From JANPCX01 sp966211815 (GTDB lineage Bacteria > Pseudomonadota > Gammaproteobacteria > Burkholderiales > Burkholderiaceae_C): 64,000 bases of DNA. Under the pieces are notes generated by a model. The model saw only the letters and a list, made by a program, of their open reading frames with translations, had not been told where the DNA came from and searched no databases. The stretch covers positions 62,001 through 126,000 of the forward strand of contig CBIHOD010000002.1 of the NCBI GenBank assembly GCA_966211815.1, given 5' to 3'. The position numbers were made by a program, and so were the translations under genes. Below are positions 26,093-40,698 of this stretch, in pieces. Each line of letters begins with the position of its first letter. Position 1 is the first letter of the stretch.

Positions 26093-27310
26093 TTACATGT
26101 TTCGAATGGGTATTAAAGTCTCTACCACGCGATGCCGGTAGAATTTATCCGCTGGTGGTAACGTATAAATAATTGGCGTGGGTAAATCTTGAAATAGTTC
26201 TAGTGATGACGGACTAACTTGCTCTTTTTCAAGAATGGGTGAACGAATCACAACTGCGATACGAACTGCTTTAATTGTCGAAAAAGCCTGCTGAGCTGCC
26301 GCTGCTGCAGCTTTATTACCTGCTATAGTCCCATCAACTAATAATCCGCCAGTTGAACTTGTTGCGGCTAGTGCACCTACAGGTTTTCCCCACATCAAGG
26401 TTGTAGGGGTTGCTGCAGTGTCTCCTAAAGCTGCCGTCGCGGTACCTGTTCCATAAATTGCTTTCATCATCACAATCCCTTCTGCCATTGGGGTAATATC
26501 TGCGGTGGTTGGGGCAGCATTAGGATTAAGTAAGTTATACCGGACTAGCTGTTTTGCAGAATTAATTGCGTAAGCAAAGAAAGAGGGTTGCGATACTGCG
26601 GCCAAGGAATTGCCAATGGGAAGCACGGCGGCCATTTTTTTGTCTCCCATAGCTGCCAAGCTTACCCCTCCAGTACTCACACTTTTGAAGTATGTTCCAC
26701 CAAATTCAATCGTACTGCCATTGACTTTGTCTACTTCCTGCACCATACATTTGCCATTAGGGGTCGTTTCTGCAACAACAACCATATCGCCCTTGCTTAA
26801 ATCCAATGTGGAAGATACTCCAATGGATGCCGCTTTGGCGGTGTTAGGCTTCATTACCAGTGCATTTTGGGAGCCTCCGTGAGTTCCTCCCATGACAATT
26901 AATTTGTCAGAATCAGTACCTCCATCAACAATTAATACAGGAGCAAGACGGATTGGAATGGTCGCTGTGCCGATTGTGTCGAACGGGGCTGGTAATGCCG
27001 CAGGAGGAGGCAAGATCTGTGCTGTACCTGCGGCTGCATGGATTTCACACCCCATTGCTCGACGAAATTGAGCAAATCCAGTTCCTGCGTTACGAATTTC
27101 TCGATCTATTGAGAAGGCCGTGTAATTAGCTGTTTGACTTGCATCGTTAATTGCAACGTTTGTGCGTTGAGTCCCCTCATTTTTTATAAGCACAGTTGTT
27201 ACAGCCAGCGTCACCACAAGCCCGATAGCCATAGAAACTAATAATTCTATCAAAGAAAAACCGTAATAAGGTTTTAATTGAGAATTATGGTGGCGTTTGG
27301 GCTTATTCAT
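26093..27310 (-). CDS. pilW: Minor pilin PilW
   Basis: A 405-residue prepilin-like protein. The prepilin peptidase site is YYG/FSLIELLVSMAIGLVV with Glu at position 5, followed by the hydrophobic helix that anchors the subunit in the inner membrane before assembly. The long globular part fits PilW, the largest minor pilin. It starts 26 bases after pilV and ends 13 bases before pilX. The AT-rich codon usage matches its operon and contrasts with the flanking chromosome. Confidence 0.9.
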   Translation of the reverse strand: MNKPKRHHNSQLKPYYGFSLIELLVSMAIGLVVTLAVTTVLIKNEGTQRTNVAINDASQTANYTAFSIDREIRNAGTGFAQFRRAMGCEIHAAAGTAQILPPPAALPAPFDTIGTATIPIRLAPVLIVDGGTDSDKLIVMGGTHGGSQNALVMKPNTAKAASIGVSSTLDLSKGDMVVVAETTPNGKCMVQEVDKVNGSTIEFGGTYFKSVSTGGVSLAAMGDKKMAAVLPIGNSLAAVSQPSFFAYAINSAKQLVRYNLLNPNAAPTTADITPMAEGIVMMKAIYGTGTATAALGDTAATPTTLMWGKPVGALAATSSTGGLLVDGTIAGNKAAAAAAQQAFSTIKAVRIAVVIRSPILEKEQVSPSSLELFQDLPTPIIYTLPPADKFYRHRVVETLIPIRNM

Positions 27311-27336
27311 AATAAATTGAATCGAGCCATATTAGG

Positions 27337-27777
27337 TTATAGTTGGGCTGGAATGGGTACCGTTTCAGTAACCGACAAAACATCGGTTTCATAGCGGCTT
27401 GGTTTTGATGCATTAACTGGTTGCCACACAATACTAATTGTGGCAAAGGCGGGAGTTGTGCCAGTGGCTGCGTTTATCGTAATGCTACCAGTAGCCCCTG
27501 GTATACCTCCATTTGCTGGCGTTTGAACTTTAGTAGTCCATGCTGTCACGATCGCTGGAGCAGTAGCAGATAAATTGATGTTTCTCATCGTATACATGTG
27601 CCCTGCGATTTCGGCAGCTAATGCTGCCGCTCTGTTACGGTCTTCAGTGTTGCCTGAGTACTGAATTCCGCGGGCTTGAAGTCCGATTATTCCTAATAAA
27701 CCAAAAGAAAATACTAGCACAGCAACTAGAACTTCAATCAAAGTTGCGCCTTGTTGTGACTTGTATTTGAATTTCAT
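27337..27777 (-). CDS. pilV: Minor pilin PilV
   Basis: A 146-residue prepilin. The leader ends SQQG, then ATLIEVLVAVLVFSFGLLGI with Glu5, followed by GLQARGIQYSGNTEDRNRAA, a typical PilV continuation. The start ATG at 27777 (MKFKYKS) lies two bases beyond the end of the fimU-type gene, so the genes are tightly coupled. It takes part in the minor-pilin priming complex. Confidence 0.9.
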   Translation of the reverse strand: MKFKYKSQQGATLIEVLVAVLVFSFGLLGIIGLQARGIQYSGNTEDRNRAAALAAEIAGHMYTMRNINLSATAPAIVTAWTTKVQTPANGGIPGATGSITINAATGTTPAFATISIVWQPVNASKPSRYETDVLSVTETVPIPAQL

Positions 27778-27779
27778 GA

Positions 27780-28406
27780 TTAAGTGCAAGCATCCGGTTG
27801 GCCGGATGCTCGAGCAGGATCGCACATGCGTATTTGTCCAGATATTGAAACCAATACTTTTAATTTTCTGTCAGAGGAAGTTGCTCCGGTACGACTAATC
27901 TCGTATTCCACAGCTTGCGCCGTACATGGGGAGCCGGTTCCAGGAGTTGCGTTCGCAACAACTTGTCCAGCAGAGTTAAAACATAAGGCCGCCGTGGACG
28001 GCGAGGTGGTTACCTTGACTTCCTTATTTTCTCCACCAAAACTACCGCCTTGCACAAAGCGTGGATGATCAGTTGCATCTTCTCCCGCTGTGAAAGGAAT
28101 GGTTTGAATCATCCAGTTAACTCCACCTGCAACAGCTGAAACATTCAATCCAGGATTTGCATTTGTAACTGAAAAAACTACTTGACGATTTAAACTTAAA
28201 GCTTGAGCTTTTGCTAAGCGTAAACCATTCTGCAAACTTTCCGCTGTCGAACGGATTTGATTATTTTTTATCCATTGAGAAAAATTTGGTACAGCTAGTA
28301 GCATAAGAATGCTGAATAAGCTGATGGCAACCATTAGCTCAATTAGGGTCATGCCTTCATTAAAAGAGCCATGAAAAGATTTTTCTGCAAGGCGACCGAT
28401 AGTCAT
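27780..28406 (-). CDS. fimU: Minor pilin of GspH/FimT family
   Basis: A 208-residue prepilin of the GspH/FimT/FimU family. The peptidase site is NEG/MTLIELMVAISLFSILML with Glu5, then the family continuation AVPNFSQWIKNNQIRSTAES and LQNGLRLAKAQALSLNRQVV. The leader peptide is long (about 24 residues). The start at 28406 overlaps the stop of the upstream pilE-type gene in an ATGA junction. The symbol fimU rather than fimT is inferred from its place in the operon. Confidence 0.85.
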   Translation of the reverse strand: MTIGRLAEKSFHGSFNEGMTLIELMVAISLFSILMLLAVPNFSQWIKNNQIRSTAESLQNGLRLAKAQALSLNRQVVFSVTNANPGLNVSAVAGGVNWMIQTIPFTAGEDATDHPRFVQGGSFGGENKEVKVTTSPSTAALCFNSAGQVVANATPGTGSPCTAQAVEYEISRTGATSSDRKLKVLVSISGQIRMCDPARASGQPDACT

Positions 28407-28900
28407 GATGCACAACCTTTTTTGATACACCATGTAGTACCTGAATTTGACCCAAGCCAATCACTTGGTGCAGTCAGCGTTTTCTTTCCATTTAAATGAT
28501 TAACTTGATAACTAAACGCGGCAACACCATCAGAGCCAGTAGCGGTCAAAAGATAAGTGCTTGGTGTTAGATCGGTGGCTCCCGAGCATGATACTGTAAA
28601 CTTTCCAAGTTTTCGTTTTGTTATTACATCTTTGCACGGGGAGGTAAATGTTGTCGATCCAACTGTCACGGTTTCATAAGTGCGATTATCTTGGAAATGC
28701 CGTTCCATATCTGCTCGCATAGAAGAGAGCAAGGTGGTGCCGTCAACTAATTGGCCGCGAATGATATAATCTCTATAGCTCGGTATTGCGATGGCGGCCA
28801 ATATGGCAATAATTCCCACAACAATCATGACCTCAATCAAAGTGAAGGCCTGCTGTGAGAGTTTTTGTGGGCGACGTGTTGAAGGCAGAATGGCATTCAT
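28403..28900 (-). CDS. pilE: Type IV pilin of PilE family
   Basis: A 165-residue prepilin, first gene of the minor-pilin operon. The mature sequence begins FTLIEVMIVVGIIAILAAIA with Glu5, but the residue before the cut is Ala (SQQA/FTLIE) instead of the usual Gly, a change that peptidase PilD tolerates less well. YRDYIIRGQLVDGTTLLSSM follows as in PilE proteins. A cysteine pair near the C-terminus (CSGATD and CIKKGC) could form the pilin disulfide loop. In many betaproteobacteria a pilE copy sits in this operon as a minor pilin distinct from the major pilin gene. Confidence 0.88.
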   Translation of the reverse strand: MNAILPSTRRPQKLSQQAFTLIEVMIVVGIIAILAAIAIPSYRDYIIRGQLVDGTTLLSSMRADMERHFQDNRTYETVTVGSTTFTSPCKDVITKRKLGKFTVSCSGATDLTPSTYLLTATGSDGVAAFSYQVNHLNGKKTLTAPSDWLGSNSGTTWCIKKGCAS

Positions 28901-29160
28901 GACTTTGTTCCGAATGATGTGGGTGAGGCAGCTGCGGTGACACACATGCGATATGGCAGCTTAGCCAACTACTTCTCACGTTGGCGGAGAGGTTTGTATT
29001 GCGATGACCAAAGGCCGCTGACGGCAGATGGGCGGCAAGTCAGGCTTTATTGCCGACAGGAAGCGAAAAAATTGCGAAATTTCGGATGTCGCTCGCTTGC
29101 TCATTCGATTCGTTGTTGGTCAATGCGGGTTTTCCCTGCGTTTTGATTGTGGAAATTTTT
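28901..29160. other. Divergent promoter region, pil operon and aroK
   Basis: This 260-base gap lies between the divergent starts of pilE and aroK. Composition changes across it from AT-rich on the pil side to GC-rich on the aroK side. Promoters for both operons must lie here, but I see no unambiguous boxes. Confidence 0.5.
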
Positions 29161-29733
29161 ATGGGAACCCCTCTTACAGTTTCCCTGATTGGCATGCCCG
29201 GCGGCGGCAAAACCACAGTAGGACGTTTGCTCGCGCGTCAGTTGGGTTGGCGACTTGTAGATTTGGATGCTGATATCGAGGCGCATTTGCAATGCAGCAT
29301 CCGTGATTACTTCGCCAGCTTCGGGGAGGATGCCTTTCGAGAAGTCGAGGGGAGGGCTTTGATGGAAGTGCTGAACTCCGGTCACGCGCCTGCAGGCATG
29401 GTTCTTTCGACTGGTGGTGGAATTGTTTTACGTGAGGCCAACCGAAAGGCATTGCGCTCTCAGACTACAGCCATCTATCTCCACTCCACTCCCGATGAAC
29501 TCCACCGTCGCCTGCGCCACGACACCCAGCGGCCCTTGCTTCAAGTGACGGATCCCTTGGCACGCTTGCGGGAGCTCTATGCACAGAGAGATCCGCTCTA
29601 TCGCGAAGTTGCGCATTACGTCATCGAGACTGGACGTCCTTCTGTGAACACGTTGGTCAACATGGTGTTGATGCAGTTGGAGTTGGCGGGGGTGGCCAGG
29701 CGCGGCAACCGTTTGCCATTGAGCGATTTTTGA
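29161..29733 (+). CDS. aroK: Shikimate kinase
   Basis: A 190-residue P-loop kinase that phosphorylates shikimate at the 3-hydroxyl, the fifth step of chorismate synthesis. Walker A GMPGGGKTT is at residues 11-19. The shikimate-binding DLDADIE and FR-E (EDAFREVEGR) are present, as is STGGGIVLREANR (about 80-92), and the LID arginine lies in RLRHDTQRPLL. ATG 29161 fits the family length; the frame is open upstream without homology. aroB follows 64 bases downstream, the standard aroK-aroB pair. Confidence 0.96.
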   Translation: MGTPLTVSLIGMPGGGKTTVGRLLARQLGWRLVDLDADIEAHLQCSIRDYFASFGEDAFREVEGRALMEVLNSGHAPAGMVLSTGGGIVLREANRKALRSQTTAIYLHSTPDELHRRLRHDTQRPLLQVTDPLARLRELYAQRDPLYREVAHYVIETGRPSVNTLVNMVLMQLELAGVARRGNRLPLSDF

Positions 29734-29797
29734 TGGTTGCGAATGCCAGGACAGGCCGTGGTTGGTGGCGATCGACTTGCGGCAATAAACTTGCGTC

Positions 29798-30976
29798 ATG
29801 AGTCGTGACCACAATCAATCGCCATACCCCGTGAATTTGCCTTCCACCAGTGGTTTTTCCGGCGCGGGGCAGGCCAGCGTTGACCACCCACCCCCCACCC
29901 TTGTCCCCATCCCCCTAGCCGACCGCAGCTACGACATCGCGATCGGTGCCGGCCTGTTGGGGCAAGAGGCTACTTTTGCTGGGTTGCCGGGGTCGTCCAC
30001 CGCGCTCATCGTGACCAATACGCGGGTGGGGCCGTTGTATGCCGCTGCACTTGAGAAGAGCCTTGCGCCACGCCATCGGCGGGTGCTGACGCTGGAGTTG
30101 CCCGATGGCGAGTCCTACAAGGACTGGGCGACGCTCAACCTGATCTTCGACTGCTTGTTGGGCGAGGCTTGCGATCGCAAGACCGTGCTTTACGCGTTGG
30201 GTGGCGGGGTGGTGGGCGACATGACGGGTTTCGCGGCGGCCAGCTACATGCGCGGCGTGCCTTTCGTCCAGGTGCCGACGACTTTGCTGGCGCAGGTGGA
30301 TTCTTCGGTGGGCGGCAAGACGGCGATCAACCATCCCGCCGGGAAAAACATGATCGGGGCGTTCTACCAGCCGCTGCGTGTGGTTTGCGATTTGTCGACG
30401 CTGGCCACTTTGCCGGCGCGCGAAATGAGCGCCGGCTTGGCGGAGGTCATCAAGTACGGCCCGATCGCGGACGGCGCTTTCCTGGATTGGCTCGAGCTGC
30501 ACATGGAAGGCCTGCGCGCGGGTGACACCGGGTTGTTGGCCCATGCGGTCAAGCGTTCGTGCGAGATCAAGGCCTGGGTGGTGGGGCAGGACGAGCGAGA
30601 AAGCGGCCTGCGCGCCATCCTGAACTTCGGGCACACCTTCGGCCATGCGATCGAGGCTGGCCTGGGCTACGGCGCCTGGCTGCACGGCGAGGCGGTGGGC
30701 TGCGGCATGGTGATGGCCAGCGACCTGTCAGCGCGCTTGGGGCTCATGCCCCAGTCTTTCGTCGAGCGCATGCGGCGATTGATCGAGCGCGCCGGGCTGC
30801 CCGTGGTCGGGCCCGACCTGGGGGCGGACCGCTACCTCGAACTGATGGCGGTGGATAAGAAAGCCGAAGGCGGGGAAGTGCGTTTCGTGGTGATCGAGTC
30901 CATGGGGCGGGCTGCCATGAAGGCCGTGCCCGAGGTGCTGGTGCGCGAGACGCTGGCCGCTTGCGTCGGCGGCTGA
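29798..30976 (+). CDS. aroB: 3-Dehydroquinate synthase
   Basis: A 392-residue NAD- and metal-dependent enzyme converting DAHP to 3-dehydroquinate, the second step of the shikimate pathway. GGGVVGDMTGFAAASYMRGV and PTTLLAQVDSSVGGKTAINH (about 140-185) are the NAD/substrate motifs. The metal histidines lie in FGHTFGHAIE and WLHGEAVGCGM. The first 35 residues (rich in Pro, Ser and Gly) are longer than usual, so the true start may be internal. It is followed by dgt, as in many Burkholderiales. Confidence 0.96.
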   Translation: MSRDHNQSPYPVNLPSTSGFSGAGQASVDHPPPTLVPIPLADRSYDIAIGAGLLGQEATFAGLPGSSTALIVTNTRVGPLYAAALEKSLAPRHRRVLTLELPDGESYKDWATLNLIFDCLLGEACDRKTVLYALGGGVVGDMTGFAAASYMRGVPFVQVPTTLLAQVDSSVGGKTAINHPAGKNMIGAFYQPLRVVCDLSTLATLPAREMSAGLAEVIKYGPIADGAFLDWLELHMEGLRAGDTGLLAHAVKRSCEIKAWVVGQDERESGLRAILNFGHTFGHAIEAGLGYGAWLHGEAVGCGMVMASDLSARLGLMPQSFVERMRRLIERAGLPVVGPDLGADRYLELMAVDKKAEGGEVRFVVIESMGRAAMKAVPEVLVRETLAACVGG

Positions 30977-31012
30977 GCTTGGGCCGGGTGGCGAAGCGTG
31001 TCGCGCCGCGCG

Positions 31013-32314
31013 ATGACGACAATGACGACGATGAAGGTTGACCGTCCCCCTGCGCCGCAGCGGCAAGGCGATGAAACCATCGCCAGCACCTTGTCGGGCG
31101 ACGCCGGGGAGCTGCCGTCGCTTTCGCTGCGCAGCCCGGCGCGGGGCGCCGCAGCGCCCTCGGGCCAGGCTGAAGACTTGGCGCCGTGGGCCTGCCATCC
31201 CGGGCAGACGCGCGGCCGCCGGCACCTGGAGCCTTCCGCGCCCACCCGCAACGACCACCAGCGCGACCGCGACCGCATCGTGCACAGCAGCGCGTTCCGG
31301 CGCCTGGTCTACAAGACGCAGGTGTTCCTGAACCATGAAGGCGACCTTTTCCGCACTCGCCTTACGCATTCCCTGGAGGTCGCGCAACTGGGCCGTTCGG
31401 TGGCGCGCACGCTGAGGTTGAACGAGGACCTGGTGGAAGCCATCGCGCTGGCCCACGACCTCGGCCACACGCCTTTCGGCCATGCGGGGCAGGACGCCTT
31501 GAACGCCGCGATGAAGGCGTCCGACCCGGACAGCAGCGGTTTCGAGCACAACCTGCAGAGCCTGCGGGTGGTCGACGAGCTGGAGGAACGTTACCCCGAA
31601 TTCAACGGCCTGAACCTCAGCTTCGAAACCCGCGAGGGCATCTTGAAGCACTGCTCGGTGCGCAACGCCCGGCGCTTGTGCGAGGCCGAGCCGGAGGGCG
31701 TGGCGCAGCGCTTCCTCGCGGGCGGCCAGCCCAGCCTGGAAGCCCAGCTTTGCAACCTGGCGGACGAGATCGCCTACAACGCCCACGATGTCGACGACGG
31801 CGTGCGCTCCGGCCTGGTGACGCTCGAACAATTGTCCGAGGTCCCGCTGATCGAATGCTTCCGCCGCGGCACGCTGGCCGACCATCCCCATTTGCAAGGC
31901 CGCCGGCTGCTGGCGGAAACGCTGCGGCGCATGTTGTCGGCGCAGGTTTACGACGTGATGGAGGCGACCCACGCGGCGCTGTCGCAGGCCATGCCGGCCC
32001 ATGTGGATGCGGTGCGCCTCATGCCGCAGCCGCTGGTGCGGTTCTCGCCGGAGATGCGGGAGCACAGCCTGGCGCTCAAGCGTTTCCTGCGCGACAAGCT
32101 GTACCGCCACCCGCAGGTGATCGAGACCACCGAGCGCGCCAAGCAAGTGGTGCGGGAACTGTTCGACGGCTACATCAGCCAGCCGGACCACCTGCCCGCC
32201 TTCTTCTCGGCACAGCCGGACCGGGCCCGCGCGGTGGCTGATTACGTGGCGGGCATGACCGACCGTTTCGCCCTGAGGGAGCACCACCGGCTCACCGGGC
32301 GGCAGGTTTTCTGA
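31013..32314 (+). CDS. dgt: Deoxyguanosinetriphosphate triphosphohydrolase-like protein
   Basis: An HD-domain phosphohydrolase that splits dNTPs into nucleoside and triphosphate. Metal ligands are visible in RLTHSLEVAQLGR, the HD motif AHDLGHTPFGHAGQDAL (about 140-157), and a later LADEIAYNAHDVDDG. From ATG 31013 it has 433 residues. The family usually starts near the RGRRHLEPSAPTRNDHQRDR segment, so about 55 N-terminal residues (Pro/Ala/Gly-rich) are extra and the real start may be further in (for example TTG before LAPW). GTG 30998 is another option. It lies in the conserved aroB-dgt-gltB order. Confidence 0.93.
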   Translation: MTTMTTMKVDRPPAPQRQGDETIASTLSGDAGELPSLSLRSPARGAAAPSGQAEDLAPWACHPGQTRGRRHLEPSAPTRNDHQRDRDRIVHSSAFRRLVYKTQVFLNHEGDLFRTRLTHSLEVAQLGRSVARTLRLNEDLVEAIALAHDLGHTPFGHAGQDALNAAMKASDPDSSGFEHNLQSLRVVDELEERYPEFNGLNLSFETREGILKHCSVRNARRLCEAEPEGVAQRFLAGGQPSLEAQLCNLADEIAYNAHDVDDGVRSGLVTLEQLSEVPLIECFRRGTLADHPHLQGRRLLAETLRRMLSAQVYDVMEATHAALSQAMPAHVDAVRLMPQPLVRFSPEMREHSLALKRFLRDKLYRHPQVIETTERAKQVVRELFDGYISQPDHLPAFFSAQPDRARAVADYVAGMTDRFALREHHRLTGRQVF

Positions 32315-32395
32315 CCCGCTCGCGGATCGCGGCCTCGCACCACCTGCCCAGGGGCGGCATCCATCCAGGCATCCAGAAAATAGGAAAGAAGCGAC

Positions 32396-33097
32396 ATGGC
32401 CCGCCTGCCCCGCCTGCTCGTCCCGGGCCATCTCCACTTGCTGATCCAACGCAGCGCCGGCGGTGTGCCGGTCTTCCGGGGCGACGCGGATTTCCAGCTT
32501 TACCTTGAGGCGCTGCGCGAACTCGCCCGCGCGCATGAAGTCGCCATTCATGCCTATGCCTTGCTGCCCACCCAGGTTCAGATGTTGTTGACGCCGTCGA
32601 AGATGGATTCCCTCAGCCGGTTGATGCAGGCGCAGGGCAGGCGTTTCGGCGCAGCCTACAACCGGGCCCATGGCCGGTCGGGTGTGCTCTGGGAAGGTCG
32701 CTACCGCGCCACCGTGGTCGAGGCGGAGGCTTTCGGTTTGGCCTGCGTGCAGTTCGTGGAAGCCGCGCCCTGGCGGGCGGGCTGCTGTGTCGCGCCGGCC
32801 GACTATCCCTGGTCGAGCGCCGCCCACCATGTGGGTCGTCGCAACGACCCGCTGGTGTCCGAGCACGCCCTGCATTGGGGGCTTGGCAATACGCCCTTCG
32901 AGCGTGAAGCGTTTTACAAGGAAAGCCAGCACCAACTTCAATCTGAATCCTTACAGCGGAAAATTGAAGATGCGGCGTTGAAAGGCTGGGCGCTGGGTTC
33001 GACGGCTTTCATTGCCGGCCTGGCCCATGTCACCACCCGGCGACTGACAGCCAAAGCCCAGGGGAGACCTCGAAAAAACTCCCATAAAGAAGACTGA
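32396..33097 (+). CDS. Degenerate REP-associated tyrosine transposase (RAYT)-like protein
   Basis: A 233-residue homologue of Y1/IS200-type REP-associated transposases: MARLPRLLVPGHLHLLIQRS, IHAYALLPTQVQMLLTPSKM, GVLWEGRYRATVVE and DYPWSSAAHHV all align with the family. The catalytic HUH pair, normally NHVHLL, is TQVQMLL here (Gln60, Gln62). The catalytic tyrosine in the CxxYIxLNPVRAG segment is Phe120 (CVQFVEAAPWRAG). Both chemistries should be lost, yet the frame is intact, which suggests relaxed or repurposed function. Repeats at 33092-33157 follow it. In related bacteria a RAYT often sits upstream of gltB. Confidence 0.85.
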   Translation: MARLPRLLVPGHLHLLIQRSAGGVPVFRGDADFQLYLEALRELARAHEVAIHAYALLPTQVQMLLTPSKMDSLSRLMQAQGRRFGAAYNRAHGRSGVLWEGRYRATVVEAEAFGLACVQFVEAAPWRAGCCVAPADYPWSSAAHHVGRRNDPLVSEHALHWGLGNTPFEREAFYKESQHQLQSESLQRKIEDAALKGWALGSTAFIAGLAHVTTRRLTAKAQGRPRKNSHKED

Positions 33098-33157
33098 CCC
33101 CAATTAAATTCAGGTTCAAAGATTTGCTCGTTTTTTTGGAGTCTGTCCCCGTTTAAT
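33092..33157. repeat. RAYT-associated GTCTGACCCC-type repeats
   Basis: GACTGACCCCAATTAAAT (33092-33109) and GAGTCTGTCCCCGTTTAAT (33139-33157) are direct copies of the GTCTGACCCC/AATTAAT motif often found beside IS200-like RAYT genes. The first overlaps the end of the degenerate transposase gene. The AT-rich segment between them separates it from gltB. Confidence 0.7.
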
Positions 33158-33224
33158 TTATCTTGTGACGCCTGCTGCAGCGCAGTATTCTTCCGGCCTC
33201 AACGCCGATTTGCCGGAGCGCGCC

Positions 33225-38006
<4,782 letters not shown>

Positions 38007-38051
38007 CCGATTTGGCTCCGCTCGCGCGGAGGCTCCGCGGATCGGCCCCCT

Positions 38052-38168
38052 CCGTTCGGGCTGAGCTTGTCGAAGCCCCCGCGCCTGCCCCGGTCGATCG
38101 GGAAACCGCGCAAGGCGCTTCGACCGGCGGCAGTGACCAGGGCCCTTCGACAGGCTCAGGGCGAACGG
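38052..38168. repeat. Pair of inverted REP-like elements between gltB and gltD
   Basis: CCGTTCGGGCTGAGCTTGTC with GAAGCCC (38052-38078) faces CCCTTCGACAGGCTCAGGGC with GAACGG (about 38143-38168). The two are in opposite orientation and can pair to form a large stem in the mRNA. They belong to the same family as those at 8211 and 12223. Confidence 0.8.
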
Positions 38169-38212
38169 ACAGATGGATGGGCGGGCGGGAAACAAATTCG
38201 AGGGAAAACATC

Positions 38213-39691
<1,479 letters not shown>

Positions 39692-39698
39692 CCGGCGC

Positions 39699-39721
39699 GC
39701 CGCCGCCGGCAGGGCGGCGGC
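39699..39721 (+). terminator. Possible terminator hairpin after gltD
   Basis: GCCGCCGCC and GGCGGCGGC form a 9-bp stem with a 5-base loop immediately after the gltD stop. No T run follows (AACCTTAAC), so it may act only as a pause or mRNA-stabilising hairpin. Confidence 0.35.
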
Positions 39722-39846
39722 AACCTTAACGACGGCTGAACGCGCCGCCTGCCCTCGGCAGCGGGGCGTGGGTCTTGCGTGAGACAATCCGGCCCGCCGG
39801 TCGCTGCGGTGCAGCATCGCAGCCGGCCGTGAACCAAGACTGCCTC

Positions 39847-40698
39847 ATGCCGAGCGATCCTTCCCCCCCTTCTTCCAGTGCCCTGATCGAGATCGACCAC
39901 GTCAGCTTCGGCTACGGCGGCGGGCGCACCATCCTGAACGACGTGTCGCTGCGCTTCCCGCGCGGCAAGGTCACCGCCATCCTGGGCGGCTCGGGCTGCG
40001 GCAAGACCACGCTGCTGCGCCTGATCGGCGGCGTGCACGCGGCCACCCGAGGGCAGGTGAAATTCGACGGCGAGGTCATCGACGCCTCCAACAAGGCGCA
40101 GCTCTACCGCCTGCGCAGCCGCCTGGGCATGCTGTTCCAGTTCGGCGCGCTGTTCACCGACCTGTCGGTGTTCGAGAACGTGGCCTTCCCGCTGCGCGAG
40201 CACACCGACCTGAGCGAATCGATGATCCGCGACATCGTGCTGATGAAGCTCAACGCCGTCGGCCTGCGCGGCGCGGCGCCGCTGCGCATCAGCGAGGTGT
40301 CCGGCGGCATGGCGCGCCGCATCGCGCTGGCGCGCGCCATCGTCCAGGACCCGGAGCTCATCATGTACGACGAACCCTTCGCCGGCCTGGACCTCATCTC
40401 CATGGGCGTGGCCGCCAAGCTCATCCGCACCCTCAACGACGTGACCGGCTCGACCTCCCTGCTGGTCTCGCACGACGTGCCCGAATGCATGGCCATCAGC
40501 GACCACGTCGTGCTGATGGCCGCGCCCGGCGGACGCATCGTGGCCCAGGGCACGCCGGCGGAGCTCATGGCTTCCACCGACCCGGAAGTGCGCCAGTTCG
40601 TGCGCGGCGAGCCGGACGGCCCGGTGAAGTTCCACTACCCGGCGCGCGACATGGCGGAAGACTTCGGCTTCGGGCGGGCGGCGGGGGGCGCCCGATGA
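39847..40698 (+). CDS. mlaF: Mla phospholipid transport ATPase MlaF
   Basis: A 283-residue ATPase of the inner-membrane MlaFEDB complex that moves phospholipids between inner and outer membranes. Walker A GGSGCGKTT is at 47-55, followed by LGMLFQFGALFTDLSVFENV, the MlaF/Ttg2A hallmark. The signature SGGMARR and Walker B IMYDEPFAGLD complete it. The start ATG 39847 (MPSDPSPP) was chosen over the longer open frame because family homology begins at ALIEIDHVSFGYG. The stop overlaps the mlaE start (ATGA). Confidence 0.95.
   Translation: MPSDPSPPSSSALIEIDHVSFGYGGGRTILNDVSLRFPRGKVTAILGGSGCGKTTLLRLIGGVHAATRGQVKFDGEVIDASNKAQLYRLRSRLGMLFQFGALFTDLSVFENVAFPLREHTDLSESMIRDIVLMKLNAVGLRGAAPLRISEVSGGMARRIALARAIVQDPELIMYDEPFAGLDLISMGVAAKLIRTLNDVTGSTSLLVSHDVPECMAISDHVVLMAAPGGRIVAQGTPAELMASTDPEVRQFVRGEPDGPVKFHYPARDMAEDFGFGRAAGGAR

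Noticed and set aside
20365..29160. Integrative element or prophage in the low-GC region
   Set aside because: No integrase, phage gene, tRNA or flanking direct repeats seen; gene content is chromosomal pilus and zinc-ribbon genes.
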